A stretch of DNA of 37,810 nucleotides from SbD1 sp049300095 (GCA_049300095.1 JBAQYM010000116.1:1-37810), one strand, 5' to 3'. Positions 14,322-23,391 are shown, counted from the first letter of the stretch. Notes: generated by a model not told the origin, from the letters alone. Numbers and translations: made by a program.

Positions 14322-17090
14322 CTACTTCTCCTTGCTCTGCCTGAAGACTTCGACAATCGAGGACATCGCCGACGAACATTCGATGAGGACGCGCATCATG
14401 AACACGATCGCGATGCCGTTCAGGACACCGCAGGCGAACCACGCCTGGGAGACGGCGGCGCAGGCGCCCAGGCCGGCGAAAAGAAGCGTGATGAATATTC
14501 CGGCCGGAGTGCAGCGCGGCCAACTCTTGACGCGGATAAACTGTTTGCCTCCGCCGTGTTCCTCGACGGCCAGGAGCACCCTGACCGATCCGAGAAGACC
14601 GCCGCGAAGTTCGAGGTCCCACCGGTCATAGTCGCCGCCGCGAAGGACGACGGTGCGCAGCCGCTTGATTCCCTGTTCGAGTGTTTCGAGCCAGTCAATC
14701 GGCGATCTCCACTGCTCGCTCCAGATGGTAAACATCTTGGGCCAGGGCAGGGGGTTGGCGATACCGGAGGCCACGCCGCATTTTCTCCACGGGTGAAGGC
14801 CCAGCTTGATTCGTCCCGTAAGGCGGGCCAGCGGCTGCATGAGGTGGAGCAGGGCGGTAAGGGCGCGGCGTTTGAGGCGCTCGGACCTCGGTATATCGGA
14901 TGGAAAAGTGAGCCGTGAGGCGCAGGAAACGGCGTGCGCCACGGGCAGGGCCAGCGCGGCCAGGAAGAGGGGCGCCGCAAGAAGCAGGGGGAACCATTCA
15001 ATCCCGAGCACCGAAAATATCCCCAGCGCGGCGATGATCACGTACCACTCGGGCATGAGCGGCAGGGACCACAGGAGGCTCGGCGCGGGCTGGTAAACGG
15101 ACTGGAACAGGGCGCTGCCCCAGGTCCCCTGGTAAACGCGGCCGCGAAAACATCCCAGAAGCTGCTCGAAGCCCTTGAAGTAGAGACGCCCGGCCCAGGG
15201 AACGTGACCCGCGGCGTTATATTTTTCGGGCCATTTTTGTTCGAGGTACCCTTCGGCCTTGCCGTAGTTCAACTGCTGTTTCCAGTAAGTCTTGACGGAA
15301 TTTCGGCGGTGGTGCCAAACCATCGCGGCCGGGTTGAAACCCAGTGTCCAGCCGCGCTCCTGAAGGCGCCAGCAAAGGTCGACGTCGTCTCCGGCGATCC
15401 GGAACGTGGGGTCGAAGCCCGTGATGGCTTCGAGGGCCGCCTTGCGGAACGCCATATTGCAGCCGGGAATATGCTCGGCTTCCTGGTCGGTAAGGAGCAC
15501 GTGGACCGGGCCGCCGGGCGAGTTGGCGACGCAATCGGCGATGGGGCCGTCGTCCGGGGGCGGAATATTCGGTCCGCCCACTCCCACGTGGTCGCTCGTG
15601 AGGAAGGTCACGGCCAGGTAGGTCAGCCATTGCGGGTCGGGTATCGCGTCGTCGTCGAGGTATGCGACGATTTCTCCCTTGGCGGCGCGCATCCCGACGT
15701 TTCGCGCATTGCTCAGGCCCCCGTTCGGAATGGAAATAACCCGGAAGCCGTATTCCTTGGCGATGATTTCGGTCCCGTCCCTCGATCCGTCGTTTACGAC
15801 GATGACCTCGAAGTTGGGATAGTCCACTTTCTTGAGGCCGTCGAGGGCGTCGCGGATGGTGCGCTTCCCGTTATAGGTGCAGACAACGACCGAGATGCTC
15901 GGCCATTCGAGGTCGGGAGGAAAGGGAATCTCGGAGAAGGCCTTCGTGATCGCGGCCATCGAGGGTTTCGGGTTGCGGTCGCGGTCCGTGAGTCCAAACC
16001 CCCAGTCATCGATATCGAAACCGCCCCGGTGCCACTCGTCGGTCCACGCGAAAACGAAAACGCCGGCGCATCCCGATCCGAAGGCGGACCTGATCTGCCA
16101 GTCCAGGGTCGCGGCCTGCTTGTCTTCGCCGTTTCGCATGCTGTCGTAGCCGATTTCGGCCATGACCAGCGGCTTTTCGCCCGCGAGGTTCTGGAGGCGG
16201 GCGAGGTAGCCTTCGAGCTTTTCCCTGGTTTCGAGATATACGTTAAACGAGACGAAATCGACGAAGGGCAGCTCGAGGTATTCGGTTGTCGGGAAGTTCA
16301 CATAGGTGACCAGGACGTCGCGGTCGATTTCCTTGACCACTCTGTAGAGCCGCTCCAGAAAGCGCTCGATCCGCCGCCGTCCATACCAGCGCACGATCGA
16401 GGCCGGGATTTCGTTGCCGATCGTAAAAGACAGCAGCGCCGAGTGGCCCGCGCAGGACCGAACGCCGGCCCTTACCCGGTCTTCGATGTCCTTCACGAGC
16501 TTGGGGTCTTCCATGAAGGCGATGTGTTCTTCCCAGGGAAGACCGACCATGACGCGCAGGTTATGTTTCTGGGCGACATCGAGAAGCCACCTGGGCGGGA
16601 CGGTGTAGGTCCGGACGGTGTTGATGCCGTTTTCGGCCATCTGGGCGAAATCGCGCTCGACTGTCTCGGGATCGTGATATTCGCAGCCCTGCTCGTCCGG
16701 GCGGAAGGGGCCGTAGGTCACTCCGCGGATGTAGAATTTTTCCTCTCCGACGAAGATGAACTTGCCCTTTACGGCGGGCCTCACGCCTTCCTCGATTGCG
16801 ACCTGTTTTGGAGGGGCCAGGAAAAATTCCGCCACGCCGGATGTTTTCGGCTTATCGAAAACGGGGCGGAGAAGGGGTTTTTCGGGGGGGAGCTTCAAGA
16901 AATCCCGTGCGGGAATTACCTTTGTGGGGGTCACGGAATCCCGCTTGAATTCGGGACGCAAAAGGCCGCCTTCGAAATCGTTCGGAAGGCGTTCGATCCC
17001 GGCACTTTCGGCCGAACCGTTTGCGCCGCTTTGAATCAGCGGCTCCTCAGACTCAAAATCGGATACCGTATCTGTCAGCACTCTTGCCAT
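14322..17090 (-). CDS. Glycoside hydrolase-GT2 glycosyltransferase fusion, membrane protein
   Basis: A 922-residue two-domain protein. Residues about 105-385 form a (beta/alpha)8 glycosidase-like domain of GH2/GH5 type, with FIRGVTYGPF, the likely acid/base Glu227 in GNEIP and nucleophile Glu312 in MAEIGYDS. Residues about 398-640 form a GT2 domain: SVVVCTYNG, VVNDGSRDGT, the metal-binding DDD at 479-481 and GDDVDLCWRL. Hydrophobic segments at about 681-722 and 862-905 should be membrane-spanning. The start at ATG 17090 has GAGGG upstream. A role in synthesising or trimming a surface polysaccharide is inferred. The gene stands alone with its own terminator, between direct repeats, which may mark past mobility. 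Confidence 0.88.
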   Translation of the reverse strand: MARVLTDTVSDFESEEPLIQSGANGSAESAGIERLPNDFEGGLLRPEFKRDSVTPTKVIPARDFLKLPPEKPLLRPVFDKPKTSGVAEFFLAPPKQVAIEEGVRPAVKGKFIFVGEEKFYIRGVTYGPFRPDEQGCEYHDPETVERDFAQMAENGINTVRTYTVPPRWLLDVAQKHNLRVMVGLPWEEHIAFMEDPKLVKDIEDRVRAGVRSCAGHSALLSFTIGNEIPASIVRWYGRRRIERFLERLYRVVKEIDRDVLVTYVNFPTTEYLELPFVDFVSFNVYLETREKLEGYLARLQNLAGEKPLVMAEIGYDSMRNGEDKQAATLDWQIRSAFGSGCAGVFVFAWTDEWHRGGFDIDDWGFGLTDRDRNPKPSMAAITKAFSEIPFPPDLEWPSISVVVCTYNGKRTIRDALDGLKKVDYPNFEVIVVNDGSRDGTEIIAKEYGFRVISIPNGGLSNARNVGMRAAKGEIVAYLDDDAIPDPQWLTYLAVTFLTSDHVGVGGPNIPPPDDGPIADCVANSPGGPVHVLLTDQEAEHIPGCNMAFRKAALEAITGFDPTFRIAGDDVDLCWRLQERGWTLGFNPAAMVWHHRRNSVKTYWKQQLNYGKAEGYLEQKWPEKYNAAGHVPWAGRLYFKGFEQLLGCFRGRVYQGTWGSALFQSVYQPAPSLLWSLPLMPEWYVIIAALGIFSVLGIEWFPLLLAAPLFLAALALPVAHAVSCASRLTFPSDIPRSERLKRRALTALLHLMQPLARLTGRIKLGLHPWRKCGVASGIANPLPWPKMFTIWSEQWRSPIDWLETLEQGIKRLRTVVLRGGDYDRWDLELRGGLLGSVRVLLAVEEHGGGKQFIRVKSWPRCTPAGIFITLLFAGLGACAAVSQAWFACGVLNGIAIVFMMRVLIECSSAMSSIVEVFRQSKEK

Positions 17091-17616
17091 TTTATCCCTC
17101 GCTGCGCGAAAATGATTGCACTCTCGAAATCAAATGAATCCACGGTGGCAATGGCAATAAACGTACCACTGTGCAACAGCCCGAAAATACAAGTTAATTT
17201 GTAAGGTGCGCAAACTCGGCTTAGCTCACGGTTACGATTTTTGCACACTCCGGTTACGATTTGTGCACGGACAGAGGACGGAGGACGGAGAACGGAGAAA
17301 TCCTCGGTCCTCTGTTTGCCGACCTCTTGCGTCCGTTCTCTGCATTGCCAACATGCAAATTCTTGAAAGTTCGGCAAGCATATCGAACTAAGCGGTTGTT
17401 TTCTCAGCGTACTCCGCGCCTCTGCGGTGAATGCCTTTGACCTGTTGGTTGCGGCCGTAAGGCAGTGCCGCGCCCTCTGGGTCTCTGTCTCGAAAAGTCA
17501 CGACGGTGGGCACAAAAGGCGGTGCCCACCCTACAACTTTTCATGGTTTCTGGGTGTCCCATCGGGGCATGAGGTACTGCGGTAAATGTTTACGTTTTCT
17601 CTCTTAATCCGCATTC
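17091..17616. repeat. Intergenic region with right copy of the ~200-bp direct repeat
   Basis: The repeat at about 17284-17488 matches 13996-14187 (same strand) with scattered differences. A small palindrome follows: GTGGGCAC (17506-17513) with GTGCCCAC (17522-17529), then CCTAC. That palindrome recurs at 32636-32661. No gene is visible; minus-strand short frames here are repeat translations. Confidence 0.78.
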
Positions 17617-17645
17617 TTGTCAAAGATGTCCCCGGCGCGTATACT
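17617..17645 (+). promoter_or_regulatory. Sigma70 promoter for the oppDF-like genes
   Basis: TTGTCA at 17617-17622 and TATACT at 17640-17645 are separated by 17 nt. Each differs from consensus at one position. The leader to the ATG at 17779 is about 125 nt, with only a weak ribosome site (GGAAAA). The promoter shows that the two ATPase genes start their own transcript. Confidence 0.75.
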
Positions 17646-17778
17646 CTAGGATGCGAGAGAGGGATTGATTTTGCTCGTTTTGCCCCTATTTTTGTGGCGC
17701 GGTCATGATTCTCGTTGCCCCTGGCTGACCGTAAACATTGTCACGGACCCCGCGGCGCCCGGCCGCCCTGGAAAATAG

Positions 17779-18747
17779 ATGCCCCCAGCCCTTCTAGAAG
17801 TAAATGATCTCAAGACATTCTTTCTGACCGAAGCCGGGACGGCGCGGGCGGTCGATTCGGTGAGTTTTTCCGTCTCCGAGCGCCAGGTGATCGGGATCGT
17901 CGGCGAATCGGGATGCGGCAAGAGCGTCACGGCCCTTACCATCATGCGGCTCATTCCGCCCCCCGGAATCATTGCCGGCGGGGAGATCCGGTTTGCCGGA
18001 CAGGACCTTCTCGCTTTGTCCGACAAGGAGATGGAATCGATTCGGGGAAACGAGATCTCGATGATCTTCCAGGAACCGATGACCTCGCTCAATCCCGTGT
18101 TCCGGACCGGAGACCAGATCGCCGAGGTCCTGCTGCGGCACAAGGGGGTGTCGAAGGCGGAGGCGGCCGAGCAGACCCTGCACCTTTTGCGGCAGGTGGG
18201 GATCCCCACGCCGGAGATCAGGGCGCGGGAATACCCTCACAAAATGAGCGGGGGCATGCGCCAGCGCGTGATGATTGCAATGGCGATAGCCTGCAATCCC
18301 CGCCTCATTATCGCCGATGAACCCACGACCGCTCTCGACGTGACCATACAGGCACAGATCCTGGACCTGCTGGACGGGCTTCGCGAGACGCACGACATGG
18401 CGATTTTGCTTATCACCCACGACCTCGGGGTCATCGCCGAGATGGCCGAACAGGTCCTGGTCATGTACACCGGGCGGGTGGTCGAGCACGCGAAGGTAAA
18501 AGAACTTTTCAAAAACCCGCTGCACCCCTACACTCAAGGGCTCATGCGCTCGGCCCCCGGCCGCGCCGGGGAGGGCGGAAAGAGGCGTCTCGAGGCCATC
18601 GCGGGGGTTGTTCCGAGCCTGCTCGACCTGCCGCGGGGGTGCAAGTTCAACACGCGGTGCCCCTATTCGTTTGACCGGTGCTTTCGCGAGGAACCCGCGC
18701 TCGCCGCCCCCGACGGAGGGCACCCGGTGCGCTGCTGGCTCTATTAG
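17779..18747 (+). CDS. Oligopeptide/dipeptide ABC transporter ATPase (OppD/DppD type)
   Basis: A 322-residue ABC ATPase with Walker A GESGCGKS near residue 47, Q-loop MIFQEPMTSLNP, signature MSGGMRQRV, Walker B LIIADEPTTALD and switch LLITHDLG. The C-terminal oligopeptide-transporter extension has a cysteine cluster (CKFNTRCPYSFDRCF, final CWLY) that in this family can bind an iron-sulfur cluster. It would power import of peptides or nickel-like ligands together with the next gene product. No permease or binding-protein gene lies on either side, which is unusual because these ATPases normally end a five-gene operon. Confidence 0.93.
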   Translation: MPPALLEVNDLKTFFLTEAGTARAVDSVSFSVSERQVIGIVGESGCGKSVTALTIMRLIPPPGIIAGGEIRFAGQDLLALSDKEMESIRGNEISMIFQEPMTSLNPVFRTGDQIAEVLLRHKGVSKAEAAEQTLHLLRQVGIPTPEIRAREYPHKMSGGMRQRVMIAMAIACNPRLIIADEPTTALDVTIQAQILDLLDGLRETHDMAILLITHDLGVIAEMAEQVLVMYTGRVVEHAKVKELFKNPLHPYTQGLMRSAPGRAGEGGKRRLEAIAGVVPSLLDLPRGCKFNTRCPYSFDRCFREEPALAAPDGGHPVRCWLY

Positions 18748-18759
18748 GAGGGCTTGTAC

Positions 18760-19749
18760 TTGGCCGAGCAAAACCGAGCTGAATTACTAAGGGTTAGAAG
18801 CGTCAAGAAGCACTACGCGATCACCCGCGGGCTGTTCCGGCGGGAAATCGGGACGGTGAAGGCGGTGGACGGCGTTGACCTCGACATCAACCGGGGCGAG
18901 ACACTCGGGCTCGTCGGGGAATCCGGGTGCGGGAAATCCACGCTGGGCAGGGTTATCCTCGGAATAGAGCCCCCGACCGAGGGTGAAATCGTCTTTGACG
19001 GGCAAGATATTTCCAAGCTCGAGGGCGACGGTCTCCACCGGTTGCGCAGGCGGATGCAGATAATCTTCCAGGACCCGTACTCATCTCTCAATCCGCGCCA
19101 GACTGTCGGGCGGATCATCGGCGAAGGGCTTGTGATACACGGGATCGGGACCACCGCCGAGCGCGCCGAGCGGGTGCGGAAGATCATGGAAGTGGTGGGG
19201 CTTCGCCCCGAGCAGATACACCGCTATCCGCACGAATTCAGCGGAGGGCAGCGCCAGAGGATCGGAATCGCCCGCGCGCTGGCGCTCCACCCCGAACTGG
19301 TTATCTGCGACGAACCGCTCTCGGCGCTCGATGTTTCCATCCAGGCCCAGGTGATCAACCTCCTCCAGGACCTCCAGGAGGAATTCCACCTGACCTACCT
19401 GTTCATCTCGCACGATCTCTCGGTTGTGCGCCACATCAGCGACCGGGTCGCGGTGATGTACCTGGGACAGCTTGTCGAGCTCGCCGAAACGGAAGAGTTG
19501 TTCAAGAATCCGTATCACCCGTATACGCGAGCGCTCCTGAACGCCATCCCCGTGATGGACCCGGATAGATCGAGGGAGCGCGGGAAAAACGGTATCGAAG
19601 CCGAAAGTCCGGCCCTTCCGGAATTTTGCCTCTTCAAGACGCGGTGCCCGCAATCCCGGCCCGAATGCGGGAGCGAGCCTCCGAAGCTTATCGAATGCGC
19701 CCCCGGACACTGGGTCAAGTGCCTGGCTTACCGACCGGCCGGCAAATAA
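18760..19749 (+). CDS. Oligopeptide/dipeptide ABC transporter ATPase (OppF/DppF type)
   Basis: The 329-residue partner ATPase has the GLFRREIGTVKAVDGV region typical of OppF/DppF, Walker A GESGCGKST, Q-loop IIFQDPYSSLNPR, signature FSGGQRQRIGIARAL, Walker B LVICDEPLSALD and LFISHDLSVVRH. It also has the C-terminal cysteine cluster (CLFKTRCPQSRPEC). I prefer the TTG at 18760, 8 nt after AGGAGG; an in-frame TTG at 18754 is too close to it. The gap to the previous stop is 12 nt, so the two are cotranscribed and should form a heterodimeric motor. Missing transmembrane partners must be encoded elsewhere. Confidence 0.93.
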   Translation: MAEQNRAELLRVRSVKKHYAITRGLFRREIGTVKAVDGVDLDINRGETLGLVGESGCGKSTLGRVILGIEPPTEGEIVFDGQDISKLEGDGLHRLRRRMQIIFQDPYSSLNPRQTVGRIIGEGLVIHGIGTTAERAERVRKIMEVVGLRPEQIHRYPHEFSGGQRQRIGIARALALHPELVICDEPLSALDVSIQAQVINLLQDLQEEFHLTYLFISHDLSVVRHISDRVAVMYLGQLVELAETEELFKNPYHPYTRALLNAIPVMDPDRSRERGKNGIEAESPALPEFCLFKTRCPQSRPECGSEPPKLIECAPGHWVKCLAYRPAGK

Positions 19750-20114
19750 GTGACGGCCGTTGGCGATTAGCCACCGCCGGGGGCGGGCTTTCCAGCCTGC
19801 CGGCGAAGGGGCGCGAGGCCATCCTCTGGGATGGCAGGTTGGAAGGGGCTGTTGCTCAAATACAAAAGTTGCGACAGGTGTGGCCAAAACAGGGCGGAGG
19901 TCTCCCCTCCCTTGGCGGGAGGGGCTGGGGGAGGGGGTCGAAAGTACTTGAAAATTCAACACCCTCTCCTGACCCCTCCCATCGCGGGGAGGGGGACGCA
20001 CGTCCGGCTCAATAGTCGCGCAGTTTGAATATTTCTTTGGGCGGCAGGCGGAAAGCCTGCCCCACGTATTATCCACCTTAAGTAAGCGGTATTGAGACCA
20101 AAGGTTAAAAACCA
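19750..20114. repeat. Intergenic block with REP palindromes and copy A of a 174-bp dispersed repeat
   Basis: A GGGCGGGCTTTCCAGCCTGC palindrome lies at 19781-19800. Copy A of the dispersed repeat runs 19846-20019: it opens GGGCTGTTGCTCAAA, has a CTCCC/GGGAG-rich palindromic core and ends GTCCGGCTCAATAGTCGC. A GGCAGGC/GCCTGCC hairpin follows at 20043-20060. Copy B lies inverted at 28740-28913, and a truncated copy at 21833-21902. No gene visible. Confidence 0.85.
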
Positions 20115-20879
20115 ATGGCGCCCACCATGATAATCGACGCCCATGCGCATTGCGGCCGGCAGGACAGGTTCCCGCCCCAGGACCTTCGGGACTACGTAGC
20201 GTGCCTGCGGGGAGGCGGAATCGGCGGGGCGGTCATGATGTCGCCCGTAATGGAAATCTACGACCGCTACGACCCGGACTTTCAGGACACCCCGCAATGG
20301 CGGGCACGGCGCGCGGAGTCCAATGAATACCTTCTTGGAATCGGGTCGCCGGACTTTACCGTGTATCCGTTCTTTTTCATCTGGAACGATTTCGCGGTCG
20401 AGGGAATCGCGCCCGGACACAAGGGGATCAAGTGGCACCGGCATCCCGACGAGCCGGTCTATGAATATCGAAACCCGAAGTGCGCCGCCGCGATAGATGC
20501 CATCCGGGGGCGCAATATGCCCGTTTTGCTCGAAGAGGAGTTTTCTAACACGCTCTTCTTCATAAATGAGCTGGCCCCCGGCCTCAAGGTGATAATTCCC
20601 CACCTCGGGTTTCTAAACGGCGGATACGAGCTTTTCCGCCGCCGCGATATCTTTGCGATGCCAAATATCTACGCCGACACCGCGCTTGCCCCGGTGAGCG
20701 AGATAAAGGACTATATCAAACGGTACGGCCACGAAAGGATTATGTACGGGTCCGACTTCCCGTTCGGGGACCCGGAGTCCGAACTGCGCAAGGTATTGGG
20801 CCTCGGCCTCACAGAGGAGCAGCGGGAGGCGATCGTGGGCGGGAACGTGGCCAAGTTGCTCGCGGAGAGCAATGTCTGA
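20115..20879 (+). CDS. Amidohydrolase family protein (PF04909-type)
   Basis: A 254-residue TIM-barrel metal-dependent hydrolase. IIDAHAH near the N-terminus supplies the HxH metal ligands, VIIPHLGFLNG has a further His, and IMYGSDFPFGDP carries the C-terminal metal Asp. This pattern is that of amidohydrolase-2 enzymes such as decarboxylases and lactonases. The substrate cannot be read from sequence. The start is ATG at 20115; an inner ATG at 20127 would also keep the HxH. Its end overlaps the EamA transporter start by 8 nt, which suggests the two act on the same compound. Confidence 0.85.
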   Translation: MAPTMIIDAHAHCGRQDRFPPQDLRDYVACLRGGGIGGAVMMSPVMEIYDRYDPDFQDTPQWRARRAESNEYLLGIGSPDFTVYPFFFIWNDFAVEGIAPGHKGIKWHRHPDEPVYEYRNPKCAAAIDAIRGRNMPVLLEEEFSNTLFFINELAPGLKVIIPHLGFLNGGYELFRRRDIFAMPNIYADTALAPVSEIKDYIKRYGHERIMYGSDFPFGDPESELRKVLGLGLTEEQREAIVGGNVAKLLAESNV

Positions 20880-21831
20880 CATGCAGACCCCTCAGACCCC
20901 CGGCCTGATCCCGCGAAGGGGCTATGTCTATGTCATCATTGCGGCGCTCCTGTGGGCCGCTTCCGGCGCTTCCGGGAAGTTTCTGTTCCACCGGGGGGTT
21001 ACGCCCTTTGAACTCGTCCAGATGCGGGTAACCCTCTCGGCGCTCTGCCTGTTCGTCTTCCTCCTTGCCCTGAAGCCCGGCCTGCTGAAGATTTCCAAAA
21101 GAGACCTCCTCTATTTCGCCGTCCTGGGCATTTCGGGCATGGCGATGGTCCAGTTCACCTATTTCTACACTATCAGCAAGATAAACGTCGCGGTCGCGAT
21201 ACTTCTCGAATACTTTGCCCCGGTCTTCATTGCCGTATGGTACGCCTTCTCCGCTCCCGACAAGCTCACCCGGACGACCCTGTTTGCCCTGCTCGTTTCG
21301 ATTGCCGGCTGCTACCTCGCCGTCGGGGCGTACAACGTCGACCTGCTCGCGCAAAACAAGGTGGGGATTGCGGTGGGGATATGTTCCGGCCTTTCCTACG
21401 GCTGGTACGCCATCTACGGGGAAAAGGGGATGCGAAAATACGACCCGTTGACGGTCGTGTTTTATGCTCTCGCGTTTGCGGCCCTTTTCTGGAACACGTT
21501 CCTCTTTCCGCTCGATGCCTTCAGGCGCTCGTACAGTCCGGTGGAGTGGTTCTGGGTATTCTATATCGTCGTTTTCGGGACGGTCGTGCCCTACGGCCTC
21601 TATTCCGAGGGGATAAGCCTGGTGCGCTCGACTCGGGCAAGCGTCACCGCGACGCTGGAACCGATAGCGGCGGGCTTTCTCGCCTTCTTCTTTCTCGGGG
21701 AAAACCTCGCGCCCCTTCAGATCCTCGGGGGCGTCCTGGTGATCGCCTCGGTTATTCTTTTCCAGGTCGGTCGGGAGTCCGACGAGACCACTTCGGCCAT
21801 CCTCCGCGCAAGGCGGAGCGGGGGACCGTAG
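20872..21831 (+). CDS. EamA/DMT-superfamily membrane transporter
   Basis: A 319-residue inner-membrane protein with about ten hydrophobic segments in two EamA repeats. The first repeat begins YVYVIIAALLWAASGASGKF and the second follows KVGIAVGICSGLSYGWYAIYG; each ends in the conserved pattern around EPIAAGFLAFFFLGE in the second half. Such proteins usually export metabolites such as amino acids or other small organic compounds. The ATG overlaps the amidohydrolase stop (ATGTCTGA), so expression is coupled. The C-terminal tail after the last helix is polar. Ligand unknown. Confidence 0.9.
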   Translation: MSDMQTPQTPGLIPRRGYVYVIIAALLWAASGASGKFLFHRGVTPFELVQMRVTLSALCLFVFLLALKPGLLKISKRDLLYFAVLGISGMAMVQFTYFYTISKINVAVAILLEYFAPVFIAVWYAFSAPDKLTRTTLFALLVSIAGCYLAVGAYNVDLLAQNKVGIAVGICSGLSYGWYAIYGEKGMRKYDPLTVVFYALAFAALFWNTFLFPLDAFRRSYSPVEWFWVFYIVVFGTVVPYGLYSEGISLVRSTRASVTATLEPIAAGFLAFFFLGENLAPLQILGGVLVIASVILFQVGRESDETTSAILRARRSGGP

Positions 21832-22267
21832 AGGGCTGTTGCCCACATGCAAAAGTTGCGACAGATGTGGCCAAAACATGGCGGAGGTCTCCCCTCCCCC
21901 GGTTATGGCGCGGTCTCCTGACCGCGCCATGCTCTCGACCGGAGGTCTCCGGATCACCACAGGACCAGTTGACCTCTTTGGGAGACCTTCGGTCGGGCAC
22001 GGTGGCACGGTCGGGAGACCGTGCCACAACGGCGAGACGGGCTGGTCGGGCGAGTCGGGCATTCGATCTTGCCGGCAAGCGGGCGCGCGTGATGGTGGGG
22101 CCGCCCCGCGGCGGCGAACCGGTGGGACCACATGCCCGCCGTTCCATTTCTTGCCGAATAGAGCTATGATGTCACTCACGTGGGCGGGGTTTCGCGTCTT
22201 GCCGGGGTTCCCCCGGCAAATCCCGAATAAATTATGGGATGATAATTTGAGCAATCCTTCTGGGGTC
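21832..22267. repeat. Intergenic region with truncated dispersed repeat and palindromes
   Basis: 21833-21902 is a truncated copy of the 174-bp repeat (GGGCTGTTGCCCACATGCAA). It is followed by unrelated short inverted elements such as TGGCGCGGTCTCC/ACCGCGCCA near 21905-21930 and GTGGCACGGTC/GACCGTGCCAC near 22003-22025. No gene is visible. These may separate the EamA transcript from the heat-shock promoter. Confidence 0.7.
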
Positions 22268-22296
22268 TTGACAAAGGGAAGAAATATCACTAGGTT
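22268..22296 (+). promoter_or_regulatory. Sigma70 promoter of the hrcA-grpE-dnaK operon
   Basis: TTGACA (22268-22273) matches the -35 consensus exactly; TAGGTT (22291-22296) is the -10 with 17-nt spacing. The start of transcription would fall at or just inside the CIRCE element, the usual arrangement for HrcA-controlled operons. Confidence 0.85.
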
Positions 22297-22300
22297 TTTC

Positions 22301-22325
22301 TAGCACTCTTTATTGACGAGTGCTA
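22301..22325 (+). promoter_or_regulatory. CIRCE operator (HrcA binding site)
   Basis: TAGCACTC (22301-22308), nine-nt spacer, GAGTGCTA (22318-22325) is a perfect CIRCE inverted repeat. It sits just downstream of the promoter and 19 nt before hrcA, so HrcA should repress its own operon; heat inactivation of HrcA would release hrcA, grpE and dnaK. Confidence 0.97.
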
Positions 22326-22344
22326 CCAAAGCGAGGAGTCGACG

Positions 22345-23391
22345 TTGATCAAGCTCACCCAACGGGATCAAACCGTCCTGGAGGCGGTTATTACCGATTA
22401 TATCGAGACAGGCGAGCCGGTCGGGTCGAGGACTATTTCCAAAAGAAGCGCCATGAGCGTCAGCCCCGCTACCATTCGAAACGTCATGGCCGATCTCGAG
22501 GAAATGGGGCTCCTCCATCAGCCGCATACCTCGGCCGGCCGTATCCCGACCGTAAAGGGTCTGCGTCTCTACCTCGATTCGATCATGCAGTCGAGGCAGT
22601 TGGAGAGGCAGGAGCGGGAACTGATCCGGGAAGCGCTCCAGGACAAGCCTCAGGACGTAAAAGACCTCCTGCAGCGCGCCTCGCGGATACTGTCGCAGTA
22701 CTGCCGGCAGGCGGGGGTGGTGCTGTGGCCCAAGCTGACCGTGACGCGCTTCAAGCACTTGGAATTTATTCGGATCGGGCGGCGCCAGGTCATGGTGATC
22801 CTTATCTCGAAGGCGGGGCTCATCCATCAGACCCATATCGAGTGGACCGATGAAATAACCCAGAGCGAGCTGGATAAGTACAGCGGCTACGTAAACGAAC
22901 TGCTCGAAGACCTGCCCATATCGATGGTAAAGGAGCGCATCCGGGAAGAGATGCGAAGCGAAAAGGCGCTTTTCGACCAGCTTTTTTCGCGGGCGCTCGA
23001 GATGGCGAGAAAGGCCATGCAGCATACCCTCGAGGATAGCGAAATCTACATCGAGGGCCAGGCGAATCTTTTCAATAATCCGGAATTTGCCGACGTGGCC
23101 CGGATGAGGCGGATACTACAGACATTCGAGGACAAGTCGCGAATCATCCGGCTACTGGACATGACGCTCAAGGCCGCCTCCGGCATCCAGATCATCCTGG
23201 GCACCGAAAACGAGCTTCAGGACATGCAGGAGATGAGCGTGATATCGTCTCCGTACGGGCGCGGGCAAAGGCCGCTCGGCGTGCTGGGGGTGATCGGCCC
23301 CCTGCGGATGGATTACTCGAGGATCATACCCGTGGTCGAGTTCACGGCGAAATTTTTGACCCAGATTCTCGAGCTGACCGACGAGAACTGA
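22345..23391 (+). CDS. hrcA: Heat-inducible transcription repressor HrcA
   Basis: The 348-residue repressor begins LTQRDQTVLEAVITDYIETGEPVGSR in a winged-helix domain, followed by SVSPATIRNVMADLEEMG (recognition helix) and HQPHTSAGRIPT, all conserved. The C-terminal part holds GTENELQDMQEMSVISSPYG and the GVIGPLRMDYSRIIPVVEF motif. The start is TTG at 22345, six nt after GCGAGGAG; no better ATG exists. It binds the CIRCE element just upstream. It is first of a plus-strand operon with grpE (86 nt later) and dnaK. Length is normal. Confidence 0.97.
   Translation: MIKLTQRDQTVLEAVITDYIETGEPVGSRTISKRSAMSVSPATIRNVMADLEEMGLLHQPHTSAGRIPTVKGLRLYLDSIMQSRQLERQERELIREALQDKPQDVKDLLQRASRILSQYCRQAGVVLWPKLTVTRFKHLEFIRIGRRQVMVILISKAGLIHQTHIEWTDEITQSELDKYSGYVNELLEDLPISMVKERIREEMRSEKALFDQLFSRALEMARKAMQHTLEDSEIYIEGQANLFNNPEFADVARMRRILQTFEDKSRIIRLLDMTLKAASGIQIILGTENELQDMQEMSVISSPYGRGQRPLGVLGVIGPLRMDYSRIIPVVEFTAKFLTQILELTDEN

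Noticed and set aside
14934..17204. 756-residue plus-strand open frame
   Set aside because: It is entirely antisense to the GH-GT2 gene, whose motifs are clear; high-GC third positions keep the opposite frame open.
17075..17377. Small minus-strand frame before the oppDF-like genes
   Set aside because: It is a translation of the same repeat as 13996-14187 and lacks a coding signature.
20809..22290. 493-residue minus-strand open frame
   Set aside because: Antisense to the EamA gene and running into repeats; no motif or start signal.
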